DNA from: Veillonella sp.
GTDB lineage: Bacteria > Bacillota > Negativicutes > Veillonellales > Veillonellaceae
Direction: 5' to 3'
Length of the DNA stretch: 16,799 nucleotides
Assembly: GCF_015058545.1 (NCBI RefSeq)
Contig: NZ_SVCB01000014.1
Location: 1 to 16,799 of the forward strand
Of the stretch, positions 1-6,945 are shown one piece after another. Each line of letters opens with the position of its first letter. Position 1 is the stretch's first letter. Below the pieces are notes generated by a model. The model worked only from the letters and a program-made list of their open reading frames with translations, ran no database searches and was not told the DNA's origin. The position numbers were made by a program, and so were the translations under genes.

Positions 1-78
1 GCTGCGACTGCACCCCGCCATGAGGAAGAGACCAGTTATTAATATAAGCAATACACTGTACATCACATATCGTTTCAT
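1..78 (-). CDS. 5' end of a lipoprotein gene, probably the peptide-binding protein of the opp operon (partial)
   Basis: Reading down from 78 on the minus strand there is an ATG followed by 26 open codons to the window edge. The peptide starts MKRYVMYSVLLILITG and continues LFLMAGCSRS. This is a basic n-region, a hydrophobic core and a lipobox-like MAGC with the lipidated Cys at residue 23, so the product should be a membrane-anchored lipoprotein. An AAGGAG Shine-Dalgarno lies at about 84-89. The gene begins 21 bases after the stop of the serine hydrolase and on the same strand, so it is probably the last gene of the peptide ABC operon. That operon has both permeases and both ATPases but no binding protein elsewhere in the window, so an OppA/DppA-type solute-binding lipoprotein is the natural guess. 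The mature domain is not visible, and another kind of lipoprotein cannot be excluded. Confidence 0.62.
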   Translation of the reverse strand, partial: MKRYVMYSVLLILITGLFLMAGCSRS

Positions 79-99
79 ACGCGACTCCTTATGTGCCGG

Positions 100-918
100 T
101 TAAGGCAATTTATTTTCTAAAAACTCTTTAATACAGCGGCCCATTCGTGCCCCCAAAAGTATGCCTTCCGTGTTGGGTACCTTGGAAATAAACACAATGA
201 TACCGAAGGTGCCTTTAACGAGGGGCAACAAACCGCCATCATGTTCCACATCGTCGAGAACCCCCGTTTTATGGTGAAACACCACGTCTTCCCCCCAGTA
301 AAACGGTAATTTATCGCGAAACTGCTGACGGCCCAAGAGTTGCCACATTTCGTGACCTAAAGGTCCCGATTCACGCTGAACATAAATATACTCATATAAA
401 GTCATGAGATCCAAGACGGTCATGACGTTTTCACGCCCCGCCGCTCGTGCCTTACTGTCCATCATATAGCGATTAAGGCGCGTATTACGAAGGCCTATAG
501 CCTGGGCGAATTCGTTAACCGTCGCCATGCCGAGCCTTTTTATCAACAAATTGGTGGCCCAATTATCACTGAGGACCATCATGAGTCGGCACAGTTCCAA
601 ATAGGAAAAACGATGGTTTACATCCAGTTCCTGCAAGGCCCCGCCCCCTAAAACGCGGGGCGATTCTTTAAGGCTCATCGTCATATCTAACGCTAAATCG
701 CCGTCCGCCACTTTTTTAAACAACGCGGCCATAATAAGCACTTTAATCATACTGGCGCTGGCATGAACCGTCGTAAGACCGCGCCCGGCAATTTCCGCCA
801 TATCTTTTTCATCATCAAGACGGGCCACCAAATAGGAAATCTCCCCATCCGGCGCCATGTCCTGAATTAATTCATCCAACTCTATGCCAAGCCCTTTGCC
901 GGCAAGAATTTTTTCCAT
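100..918 (-). CDS. Class A beta-lactamase-fold serine hydrolase without signal peptide, in the opp operon
   Basis: This 272-residue protein has the three active-site motifs of penicillin-recognising serine enzymes in the right order and spacing: SMIK (S56xxK59), SDN (117-119) and KTG (217-219). The segment before GRENVMT (about 152-163) has no clear counterpart of the class A omega-loop ExxLN motif, so the deacylating Glu of true beta-lactamases appears to be absent. A peptidase, esterase or transpeptidase-like role is therefore more likely than antibiotic resistance. No signal peptide or membrane segment is visible (the N-terminus is MEKILAGKGLGIELDE), so it should act in the cytoplasm. The start is supported by AGGAGG about 8 bases upstream, inside the end of oppF. 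It lies 12 bases after oppF and 21 before the lipoprotein gene, which suggests it processes something the transporter brings in. The true substrate is unknown. Confidence 0.85.
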   Translation of the reverse strand: MEKILAGKGLGIELDELIQDMAPDGEISYLVARLDDEKDMAEIAGRGLTTVHASASMIKVLIMAALFKKVADGDLALDMTMSLKESPRVLGGGALQELDVNHRFSYLELCRLMMVLSDNWATNLLIKRLGMATVNEFAQAIGLRNTRLNRYMMDSKARAAGRENVMTVLDLMTLYEYIYVQRESGPLGHEMWQLLGRQQFRDKLPFYWGEDVVFHHKTGVLDDVEHDGGLLPLVKGTFGIIVFISKVPNTEGILLGARMGRCIKEFLENKLP

Positions 919-930
919 ACTAAAAACCTC

Positions 931-1890
931 CTAACGCCGCCAACAGGCTACCTTGCGCCCTTCACGCTTAACGAGCGGCGGTTTGGCTTCCTTGCATTGA
1001 CTCGTCACTTCCGGGCAACGCGATGCAAACGGACAGCCTGTAATATGGGCCAATGGACTCGGTACTTCACCGGCCAGCACCGGTCCGATACTCATATGCG
1101 GTGCCAACGGCGCATTTAACTGAATCAAAGCCTGTGTATACGGATGAAGCGGGTTTTCATAAACGGCCTTCGTCGGCCCTTCTTCCACCACGCCGCCTAA
1201 ATACATGACCGCAATACGCTGACTGATATAACGAACCATGTTCAAATCATGGGAAATGAATACATAACTGATGCGGCGCTCCGCCTGCAAGCGTTCCAAA
1301 AGCGATACAATTTGCACCTGAATGGACACGTCCAAAGCGGAAATCGGTTCATCACAAATTATACATTGCGGCTCGCTGATAAGAGCCCGGCCGATGCCGA
1401 TACGCTGACGCTGGCCGCCGCTGAATTCGTGCGGATACCGTTCGCCCTGCGCTTTAGTGAGTCCCACCTGTTCCAAGACGGCGTCCACTTTTGCCAATTT
1501 ATCGGCTTCACTGAGCGACACATGGCCGGTGGTCCGCACCGTCAAAGGCTCCAAGAGGCTTTGCCGCACCGTCATACGCGGATTCAAGGACGCATAGGGA
1601 TCTTGGAACACCATTTGAATATGTTGCAACACATGCGCTTGATCGGCAGGGCCTTCAATTTCACGGCCCGCCACCACAATGCGGCCCGACGTTTTCGGAT
1701 AGAGGCCCATAAGGGTTCGTCCAAACGTGGACTTACCACAGCCGGATTCACCGACGAGGCCTAATGTTTCGCCTTCAGCCTGTGACAGCGACACCCCTTC
1801 CAAAGCGCGCACCAATTGACTATTTTGTTTTAAAAAACCGCGTCGAACGGTAAAATGCTTCGTTAAATCATTGGTTTCCCAAATATTCAT
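931..1890 (-). CDS. oppF: Oligopeptide/dipeptide ABC transporter ATP-binding protein (OppF/DppF type)
   Basis: This 319-residue ATPase powers peptide import together with OppD. The visible motifs are Walker A GESGCGKST (47-55), the Q-loop Gln96 in VFQDP, the signature FSGGQ (156-160), Walker B CIICDEP (176-182) and the switch His214. The C-terminal oligopeptide/dipeptide (HPY) domain follows, with NPLHPYTQAL (246-255). Four cysteines (286, 292, 299 and 317) match the spacing pattern of its partner OppD and could hold an iron-sulphur cluster, as reported for some peptide importers. Its start overlaps the oppD stop by four bases (ATGA at 1887-1890), indicating translational coupling. The protein is full length. 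Opp and Dpp systems cannot be told apart from sequence alone, so the symbol names the family and not a proven substrate. Confidence 0.93.
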   Translation of the reverse strand: MNIWETNDLTKHFTVRRGFLKQNSQLVRALEGVSLSQAEGETLGLVGESGCGKSTFGRTLMGLYPKTSGRIVVAGREIEGPADQAHVLQHIQMVFQDPYASLNPRMTVRQSLLEPLTVRTTGHVSLSEADKLAKVDAVLEQVGLTKAQGERYPHEFSGGQRQRIGIGRALISEPQCIICDEPISALDVSIQVQIVSLLERLQAERRISYVFISHDLNMVRYISQRIAVMYLGGVVEEGPTKAVYENPLHPYTQALIQLNAPLAPHMSIGPVLAGEVPSPLAHITGCPFASRCPEVTSQCKEAKPPLVKREGRKVACWRR

Positions 1891-3017
1891 GATTTCACCG
1901 TCCCTTCTGCGTTGGTTTTATTTGTATGCCCTAAGCGCTCTGTTGCCGGTGCCGGTTGCCCCTCAACTGATTGCGCTTTCGCATCATTCTCCGCGGCTAA
2001 GCGATTACAGTACGCATCGCATTTATCCATTAATTCGCCTGACACTGTAGCACACGGCGTAATTTTAGCTTTTGCCAGCCAACAGCGTAAATTATTTTCC
2101 AATTGCGGCATTTCACGAGCACAAATGCGCATGGCTTTAGGACAACGAGGATGGAAGGAACACCCCATCGGCAAACTGTATAAATCCGGCGGTTGACCGC
2201 CGATAGCCTGCAATTTAGTAGTCGCCGTAGTCGGCAATGATTGCAAGAGTCCCTGTAAATATGGATGGCGCGGGTTGCCCAATAATGCTTCCACTGTACC
2301 TTCTTCCACAATCTGACCCGCATACATAACGGCCATGCGGTCACACATTTGAGCGATGACCCGCAAATTATGAGAAATAATAATGAGCCCCATATGTTCC
2401 GTTTTTATCAATTCTTTTAAAAGTAATAAAATTTGTGCTTCCGTCGTCACATCGAGAGCCGTCGTCGGTTCGTCTGCCAATAATAAGCGTGGTTTGCCCG
2501 CTAAGGCCAGGGCAATGACCACGCGTTGCCGCATACCGCCGCTAAGTTCATGGGGATACTGCACTAAGCGGCGGTCCGGATCGGAGATGCCCACTTTTTG
2601 AAGTAAAGCGGCCGCTTCCGCCTTCACATCGCCCAACGATTCACCGCTTCGTTTGGCCCGTAACTTAATAGATTCAATCAGCTGTGTGCCGACAGACAAA
2701 ATAGGATTCAGCGCCGTCATAGGATCTTGAAACACCATAGCCACGGAAGAACCGCGCAAATGGCGCCATGACGCTTCGCCGAAATTTTTACAATCCGTAT
2801 CGGCCACTTGAAGAGCCTCAGCCTTCACCGTAGTAATGTCCCGCGGCAATAAGCCCATTAAAGCCTGCACCGTAACGGACTTACCGCAACCCGATTCACC
2901 TACGATGCCCAGCACTTCCCCAGCCTCTAAATTAAGCGATACATCGCGTACAACCGCTACATCACCGGCAAAGGTATGAAAGGTTACGCGTAAATTTTCC
3001 ATAGTCACTAAACTCAT
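1887..3017 (-). CDS. oppD: Oligopeptide/dipeptide ABC transporter ATP-binding protein (OppD/DppD type) with extended C-terminus
   Basis: This is the second ATPase of the peptide importer, 376 residues. It shows Walker A GESGCGKS (40-47), the Q-loop Gln97, the signature LSGGM (158-162), Walker B LLLADEP (178-184) and the switch His216. The HPY domain begins at NPRHPYLQGL (248-257), with cysteines 286, 292, 299 and 312 spaced like those of OppF. Family members usually end soon after this cysteine motif. Here a hydrophilic tail of about 64 residues (313-376) follows, with three more cysteines (322, 333 and 337) and an Ala/Glu/Asn-rich end. It overlaps oppC upstream (3014-3017) and oppF downstream by ATGA. 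The SD is AAAGGAG just before the start, inside the oppC coding region. Confidence 0.93.
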   Translation of the reverse strand: MSLVTMENLRVTFHTFAGDVAVVRDVSLNLEAGEVLGIVGESGCGKSVTVQALMGLLPRDITTVKAEALQVADTDCKNFGEASWRHLRGSSVAMVFQDPMTALNPILSVGTQLIESIKLRAKRSGESLGDVKAEAAALLQKVGISDPDRRLVQYPHELSGGMRQRVVIALALAGKPRLLLADEPTTALDVTTEAQILLLLKELIKTEHMGLIIISHNLRVIAQMCDRMAVMYAGQIVEEGTVEALLGNPRHPYLQGLLQSLPTTATTKLQAIGGQPPDLYSLPMGCSFHPRCPKAMRICAREMPQLENNLRCWLAKAKITPCATVSGELMDKCDAYCNRLAAENDAKAQSVEGQPAPATERLGHTNKTNAEGTVKS

Positions 3018-3931
3018 CGTTTCACCTCTCCTTTCGGATCCAAGGCATTACGAAGGCCGTCCCCAAAGAATGTAAAGCCCAGCATGGTAATGGCAATGGC
3101 CAAGGCCGGTGCCACCAACTGGAATGGATAGGAGCGAATGGAGTTAATCCCTTCCGCCGCCAAGACGCCCCAGCTCGCCATAGGGGCGCTGACGCCGAGA
3201 CCGATAAAGCTCAAAAAGGCTTCCGTAAAAATTGCCTCCGGAATGGCCAAGGTCATGGTAATGATGATAGGCCCCACACAGTTCGGCAACATGTGGCGGA
3301 ATAAAATACGCGACGCCGGTACGCCCATAGAGCGCGCGGCCAGCACATATTCTTCATTCTTCAGCGTCACAATGCGACTGCGCACAATACGCGCCATGGT
3401 GAGCCAATAGGCGATACCGAGGGCAATAAATATAGACGTTAAGCCCGGCGATAAGACCACCATGAGCAAAATTACATATAATAACAGCGGAATGCCGTAC
3501 AAAATATCTACAAAACTCATCATGAGTCTGTCTACTTTGCCACCGAAGAAGCCCGCTACGCCACCGTAAATTACGCCGATAACGAGGTTAATGGCAGCTG
3601 CCACAAAGCCTACCGCCAAGGAAATACGGGCACCATACACAACGCGCACGTATAAATCACGGCCCAGCGTATCAGTGCCGAACCAGTGCGCCGCGGACGG
3701 TGCCTGATTGGCTTCCGCCAAATTCTGATCCGCATAGGTATACGGCGATAACCATGGCCCTACAATGGCCAATAAAAGCATACAAATGATGATAAAAAGC
3801 CCAAAGAGCGCCAGTTTATTTTCTTTTAAATGATGCCACGCATTAGGACGCGGACGATACACCACTTCGGCGGTCATATCGGCAACGGTGCCTTGAGCAC
3901 GCAACGGCAAGAAATCGTCGGTTAACTTCAT
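3014..3931 (-). CDS. oppC: Oligopeptide/dipeptide ABC transporter permease (OppC/DppC type)
   Basis: This 305-residue inner-membrane permease of the BPD_transp_1 family has the cytoplasmic N-terminal stretch and first membrane helix (about 39-60) typical of OppC. The periplasmic signature HWFGTDTLGRDLYVRVVYGAR spans 82-102. Further helices lie at about 104-126, 145-163, 218-240 and 272-292. The EAA loop that contacts the ATPases is visible from EYVLAARSMG to the conserved HMLPN (194-217). It overlaps oppB (3928-3931) and oppD (3014-3017) by ATGA, so the four transporter genes are tightly coupled. A GAGGAGG Shine-Dalgarno sits inside the end of oppB. It is full length and shows nothing unusual. 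Confidence 0.94.
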   Translation of the reverse strand: MKLTDDFLPLRAQGTVADMTAEVVYRPRPNAWHHLKENKLALFGLFIIICMLLLAIVGPWLSPYTYADQNLAEANQAPSAAHWFGTDTLGRDLYVRVVYGARISLAVGFVAAAINLVIGVIYGGVAGFFGGKVDRLMMSFVDILYGIPLLLYVILLMVVLSPGLTSIFIALGIAYWLTMARIVRSRIVTLKNEEYVLAARSMGVPASRILFRHMLPNCVGPIIITMTLAIPEAIFTEAFLSFIGLGVSAPMASWGVLAAEGINSIRSYPFQLVAPALAIAITMLGFTFFGDGLRNALDPKGEVKR

Positions 3932-4863
3932 GACGCATCCTCCTCTTCCATGGTAACGCGCGGATCTACGAATGGATACAATAAATCCACCAATAGGTTA
4001 AAACCTACTACGAGAGCACTGTAGAAAATGGTAACCCCTAAAATAACCGTGTAGTCACGATTATAAATGGATGTTACGAAATATTTACCCAGCCCCGGAA
4101 TGGCAAAAATCGTTTCCACGATAAAACTACCCGTAAGGAGGGCCGCCGCCAGCGGTCCCAAATAGGTCAATACCGGTAAAATGGCATTGCCCAAAGCATG
4201 TTTCATAATAACATCCCAATTGGATAGGCCTTTGGCCCTAGCCGTTTTGATATACTCCTGCTGCATCACGTCGAGCATAGTGGAGCGGGTAAGGCGGGCA
4301 ATGAACGCCATAGGCTGTGCCCCCAAGGTCAAAATCGGCAACACCATATAGGCCGGCCCTTTCCAGAGAGCCACCGGGAATATGGGCCACACAAAGCCCA
4401 ACCAATATACCAGAAGTGCCCCGATGATAAAGGTAGGCACGGAAATCCCCAAGGTAGACCCGAAGGTTATGATATAGTCCAGCCAGGTGTTTGGCTTCAA
4501 CGCACTGCCGATACCGGCCGCCACGCCGCCGATGACGGCAAACACCAAAGCGCCAAGGCCAAGCTGTGCCGATACTGGGAAAGATTCGCCGATAATATCA
4601 TTGACGGAACGGCCCAAGTACTTATAGGACGGTCCCAAATCAAATTGCACTACATGCTTCATATAATCTGTGTACTGAACCCAAACCGGATCATTCAAAT
4701 GATAGGTTGCTTCAATGGTCGCCTTAATCTGAGGCGGCAATTTCTTTTCTTCCGTAAACGGTCCCCCCGGGATGGCATGCATGAGCATAAAGGTAATCGT
4801 AATTATGGCCCACATAACAACCACGGCCCCGATCAGACGTTTTAATAAATAGGTACCCACCAA
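3928..4863 (-). CDS. oppB: Oligopeptide/dipeptide ABC transporter permease (OppB/DppB type), TTG start
   Basis: This 311-residue permease opens the peptide-uptake operon. It has the OppB N-terminus YLLKRLIGAVVVMW with a first helix at about 9-31, then a periplasmic loop of about 65 residues, and helices at about 98-120, 128-153, 170-188, 230-252 and 277-297. The EAA loop runs from EYIKTARAKGLSNWD through KHALGNAILP (203-230), and the C-terminus has the family's DLLYPFVDPRV motif. Translation most likely begins at TTG 4863, which has AAGGAG eight bases upstream. A GTG at 4860 is the alternative with 11-base spacing. An ATG slightly upstream (4867) is out of frame. With OppC it forms the membrane channel. 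Confidence 0.92.
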   Translation of the reverse strand: MVGTYLLKRLIGAVVVMWAIITITFMLMHAIPGGPFTEEKKLPPQIKATIEATYHLNDPVWVQYTDYMKHVVQFDLGPSYKYLGRSVNDIIGESFPVSAQLGLGALVFAVIGGVAAGIGSALKPNTWLDYIITFGSTLGISVPTFIIGALLVYWLGFVWPIFPVALWKGPAYMVLPILTLGAQPMAFIARLTRSTMLDVMQQEYIKTARAKGLSNWDVIMKHALGNAILPVLTYLGPLAAALLTGSFIVETIFAIPGLGKYFVTSIYNRDYTVILGVTIFYSALVVGFNLLVDLLYPFVDPRVTMEEEDAS

Positions 4864-4899
4864 TCATCACACTCCTTAGTTGATAATTTTTATATATAT

Positions 4900-4905
4900 A
4901 TTATA
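4900..4905 (-). promoter_or_regulatory. Candidate -10 box for the opp operon
   Basis: The minus strand reads TATAAT here, a perfect consensus -10 about 37 bases before the oppB TTG start. No good -35 box is found at 16-18 base spacing, so an activator may be needed. An 11-bp perfect palindrome lies directly upstream at 4906-4916. The surrounding DNA is an AT alternating stretch, which can create such boxes by chance. Confidence 0.5.
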
Positions 4906-4916
4906 CACGAGTCGTG
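4906..4916. promoter_or_regulatory. Palindrome CACGAGTCGTG next to the opp -10 box, candidate operator
   Basis: CACGA, a central G, then TCGTG form a perfect 11-bp dyad lying in the -10/-35 spacer of the inferred opp promoter, within the divergent oppB/pdxK spacer. Its GC-rich bases stand out in a strongly AT-rich region. A repressor bound here would block the opp promoter. No second copy was noticed in the window, and the factor is unknown. Confidence 0.35.
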
Positions 4917-5005
4917 GTCATTTGCGATGCAGTAATTCTCAATTTAGTACATGTGTTCTGTATACATCTTTCCATCTGTCCTATCAAAATTATAAATTCT
5001 GTATA

Positions 5006-5034
5006 TTTACATATGACATATATTTTTTTAAAAT
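5006..5034 (+). promoter_or_regulatory. Candidate sigma-70/sigma-A promoter of the pyridoxamine kinase gene
   Basis: TTTACA (5006-5011) and TAAAAT (5029-5034) are separated by exactly 17 bases. Each differs from consensus at one position. The inferred transcription start near 5041 gives a leader of about 65 bases before the ATG at 5105. The region is AT-rich, so chance matches are possible. Confidence 0.55.
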
Positions 5035-5104
5035 GTTATTCATACAAACGAAATCAACCGTGCTTGCCCTTTGGTAAGCCTATTTTTAGAAAAGAGGTAT
5101 GTTT

Positions 5105-5941
5105 ATGAATCCAGTTCCGGTAGTCCTTTCCATTCAAGATATGAGTTCCATTGGTCGTTGTTCCCTTACGGTAGCCATGCCGCTCCTCAGCGCCTTCGGC
5201 TCCCAGGCGGTACCGTTTCCGACGGCTTTACTGTGCAACCACTTGGAATACCCAAACTATGAAATGGTCGACTTCTCCGAACATCTTCGTCCGTTCATGG
5301 ATTGCTGGGAAAAAAACGGCATCACCTTTGATGCCATTCAGAGCGGTTTCCTCGCTTCCCCGGAACAAATCCACATCGTAATCGAAGCGATTGAGCGTTT
5401 TGGCAAAGATAAACCAATCATCGTCGATCCGGCCATGGCGGATGACGGCAAATTATACTCCGTTTATAACGACACGATGGTGCAGGAAATGCGCAAACTC
5501 ATTGCCCATGCGGATATTATTAAACCGAATTACACGGAAGCCAGCTTCCTCTTAGGTCATAAATATGAACCGGAAACAGTAGATGAGGCTAAGATTCGTC
5601 AGCTTTGTAAAGAACTTCACGAATTGGGTCCCCGTCATGTCATCATGTCCGGTGTACCTCATCAGACAGAAGCTATTGTAGCTGTGTATGACGGCGAAAC
5701 CGACGAGTTACAATTGGTAAGCACCAACCTCGTACCGGTAAAAGCACATGGCACGGGCGATATTTTCACCGCTGTCTTAACCGGTGCTTTGATGCAGGGC
5801 TATGACACTTTAAAGAGCGCCGAAATCGCCGCCAACTTCACTACCGACGCCGTAAAATATACGCACGAAACCATCGGTTCCATGCGTGACGGCTTATTGT
5901 TTGAACGCCTCTTGGGTCGTTTGACAGCATTGATTAAATAA
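5105..5941 (+). CDS. pdxK: Pyridoxal/pyridoxamine kinase (ribokinase-like superfamily)
   Basis: This 278-residue ATP-dependent kinase phosphorylates vitamin B6 vitamers and so traps them in the cytoplasm. Near the N-terminus it has SIQDMSSIGRCSLTVAMPLL (9-28), the characteristic start of the Firmicutes pyridoxamine kinase group (PdxK/PdxY). Further in are DPAMADDGKLY (108-118), KPNYTEASFLLG (140-151), and the anion hole and catalytic base GTGD (216-219, Asp219). The start was set at the ATG of 5105 because AGAGG at 5093-5097 is seven bases upstream; the in-frame ATG at 5099 is only one base from that site. The next gene, 129 bases downstream, is an ECF vitamin S-component, which supports a B6 salvage role. 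A hydroxymethylpyrimidine kinase of the same fold is the main alternative. Confidence 0.87.
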   Translation: MNPVPVVLSIQDMSSIGRCSLTVAMPLLSAFGSQAVPFPTALLCNHLEYPNYEMVDFSEHLRPFMDCWEKNGITFDAIQSGFLASPEQIHIVIEAIERFGKDKPIIVDPAMADDGKLYSVYNDTMVQEMRKLIAHADIIKPNYTEASFLLGHKYEPETVDEAKIRQLCKELHELGPRHVIMSGVPHQTEAIVAVYDGETDELQLVSTNLVPVKAHGTGDIFTAVLTGALMQGYDTLKSAEIAANFTTDAVKYTHETIGSMRDGLLFERLLGRLTALIK

Positions 5942-6024
5942 GCATTAAAACTAATAAACTAATTCGTAAATTAAAACTTAACCAAATTAACTTCGATGAT
6001 TAAATCACGGTCATTAAAATTTGG

Positions 6025-6030
6025 TATAAA
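6025..6030 (+). promoter_or_regulatory. Possible -10 box (TATAAA) upstream of the ECF S-component gene
   Basis: TATAAA lies 46 bases before the GTG start. Transcription would begin at the foot of the hairpin at 6035-6056, giving an mRNA whose 5' end is a stem-loop. No clear -35 box was found, and co-transcription with pdxK is equally possible because no terminator is seen between the genes. Confidence 0.3.
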
Positions 6031-6034
6031 AAAA

Positions 6035-6056
6035 TAGACAGGTTCGCGCCTGTCTA
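6035..6056 (+). promoter_or_regulatory. Stem-loop abutting the Shine-Dalgarno of the ECF S-component gene
   Basis: TAGACAGG (6035-6042) pairs perfectly with CCTGTCTA (6049-6056) over a six-base loop TTCGCG. The AAGGAGG Shine-Dalgarno (6056-6062) begins at the last paired base. No T-run follows on the plus strand, so it is not a plus-strand terminator. It may protect or present the ribosome site, or mark an RNA processing end. On the minus strand it is followed by seven T, so it could also stop antisense transcription. Confidence 0.5.
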
Positions 6057-6070
6057 AGGAGGTCTTTGTT

Positions 6071-6580
6071 GTGAATTTAACAGTTCGTGATATTATTTAT
6101 ATCGGTATGCTATCCGCCATTTGTGCTTTAGCTACCACGTTTCTTATTCCATTACCCGGTGGTGGCATGGTTCACCTCGGTTCCGCTGCGCTGTTTACTA
6201 TTTCAGCTCTCTTCGGGGGACTCTACGGCGGCCTTGCCGGTGCCATCGGCTCCGGGCTATTCGACTTAGTCATGGGCCATTCAGCTTATACCCTGTTCTC
6301 CATCGTAATCAAGGGCATTTCCGGTCTCGTTATAGGCTACATGATTGTCGGTTTTCGTCCTAATCCGTTAAAAGCTCGGGAAGCAACCTTTGCCCGTCTT
6401 TTGAGCGCCATGCTGGTCGGTGCCGTTTGGACCGCCCTCGGCTACTTGGTAGCTTGGGCATACGTATTGAACAGCTTCATGGTAGCCGTAGGTAATTTAC
6501 CGGCTTCCTTCTTAACCAGCGGTATCGGTATCGTAGTGGCCCTCTTCCTTGTAAAAGGCCTGCGTAACATAATTCGCTAA
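6071..6580 (+). CDS. ECF transporter S-component, probably for vitamin B6
   Basis: This 169-residue, very hydrophobic protein has about five to six membrane segments (about 9-28, 37-62, 70-94, 107-133 and 147-165). The pattern is that of ECF-family substrate-binding S-components: an early P-x-GGGMVHLGSAALF stretch (29-42), a GGLYGGLAGAIGSGLFDL segment (49-66) and a conserved small-residue helix. Such proteins capture a vitamin and work with a shared ECF energising module (EcfA, EcfA', EcfT), which is not in this window. The kinase immediately upstream points to pyridoxine-type substrates, in line with the predicted PdxU-type S-components found next to pdxK, but substrate cannot be read from sequence. 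Translation starts at GTG 6071, with AAGGAGG eight bases before. Confidence 0.8.
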   Translation: MNLTVRDIIYIGMLSAICALATTFLIPLPGGGMVHLGSAALFTISALFGGLYGGLAGAIGSGLFDLVMGHSAYTLFSIVIKGISGLVIGYMIVGFRPNPLKAREATFARLLSAMLVGAVWTALGYLVAWAYVLNSFMVAVGNLPASFLTSGIGIVVALFLVKGLRNIIR

Positions 6581-6703
6581 TATGGCATACATCATTCTTT
6601 AAAAAAATTACTGATTTTTTAAACGTGTTCAATTTCATATTGCAATGTACCATTAAAACATTCTTTTAAAAATTTAGTATTAAATTATTAACACGATGTC
6701 CTC

Positions 6704-6733
6704 AGAGGTAATGTCCTACACACCATTACCTCT
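6704..6733. repeat. Inverted repeat, 10-bp perfect stem with 10-base loop
   Basis: AGAGGTAATG (6704-6713) and CATTACCTCT (6724-6733) are exact reverse complements. No T-run follows, so it is not a terminator alone. It stands 31 bases before the terminator stem at 6765, and together the two could form the body of a small RNA or a structured 3' UTR of the ECF gene. Confidence 0.6.
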
Positions 6734-6764
6734 TGGATATACATCTCATTAATCCTTTCTCTCT

Positions 6765-6800
6765 AAAAGGCGCAGCAGTTTCTCCCTGTTGCGTCTTTTT
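6765..6800 (+). terminator. Intrinsic terminator downstream of the pdxK-ECF unit
   Basis: A 14-bp stem pairs 6765-6778 with 6786-6799, including two G-U pairs, around the loop TTTCTCC. It ends in a T-run (6796-6800). It is on the plus strand, about 185 bases after the ECF stop codon, and would end the pdxK-ECF transcript or a small RNA made from the gap. Confidence 0.75.
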
Positions 6801-6945
6801 ATGTATCCCCTTTTAACTTAATTTTAATCGTTTCCCCTTACTATTTACGGTGAAGAACTTTTCCCATTCTTTACATATTTTTTAACTTATTATTATGCAA
6901 TTTGTTAAAAAAACGCCCTATATGGCGTCAAATATTTAAATATGA

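Noticed and set aside
100..918. Antibiotic-resistance beta-lactamase
   Set aside because: It has no signal peptide and no clear omega-loop ExxLN, and it is embedded in a peptide-transport operon; the SxxK/SDN/KTG motifs are shared by many non-lactamase hydrolases.
1249..1764. 171-codon plus-strand frame opposite oppF
   Set aside because: It is the antisense shadow of a clear ATPase gene, with no SD and a composition typical of reversed coding sequence.
4880..5108. Short plus-strand frames in the divergent oppB/pdxK spacer
   Set aside because: AT-rich, no SD, overlap the promoter and disagree with the pdxK frame.
6711..6752. 13-codon ORF in the gap, a possible leader peptide before the terminator
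   Set aside because: Its ATG lies two bases after AGAGG, too close for initiation and inside the 10-bp stem. It has no run of a regulatory amino acid, and no biosynthetic gene follows.
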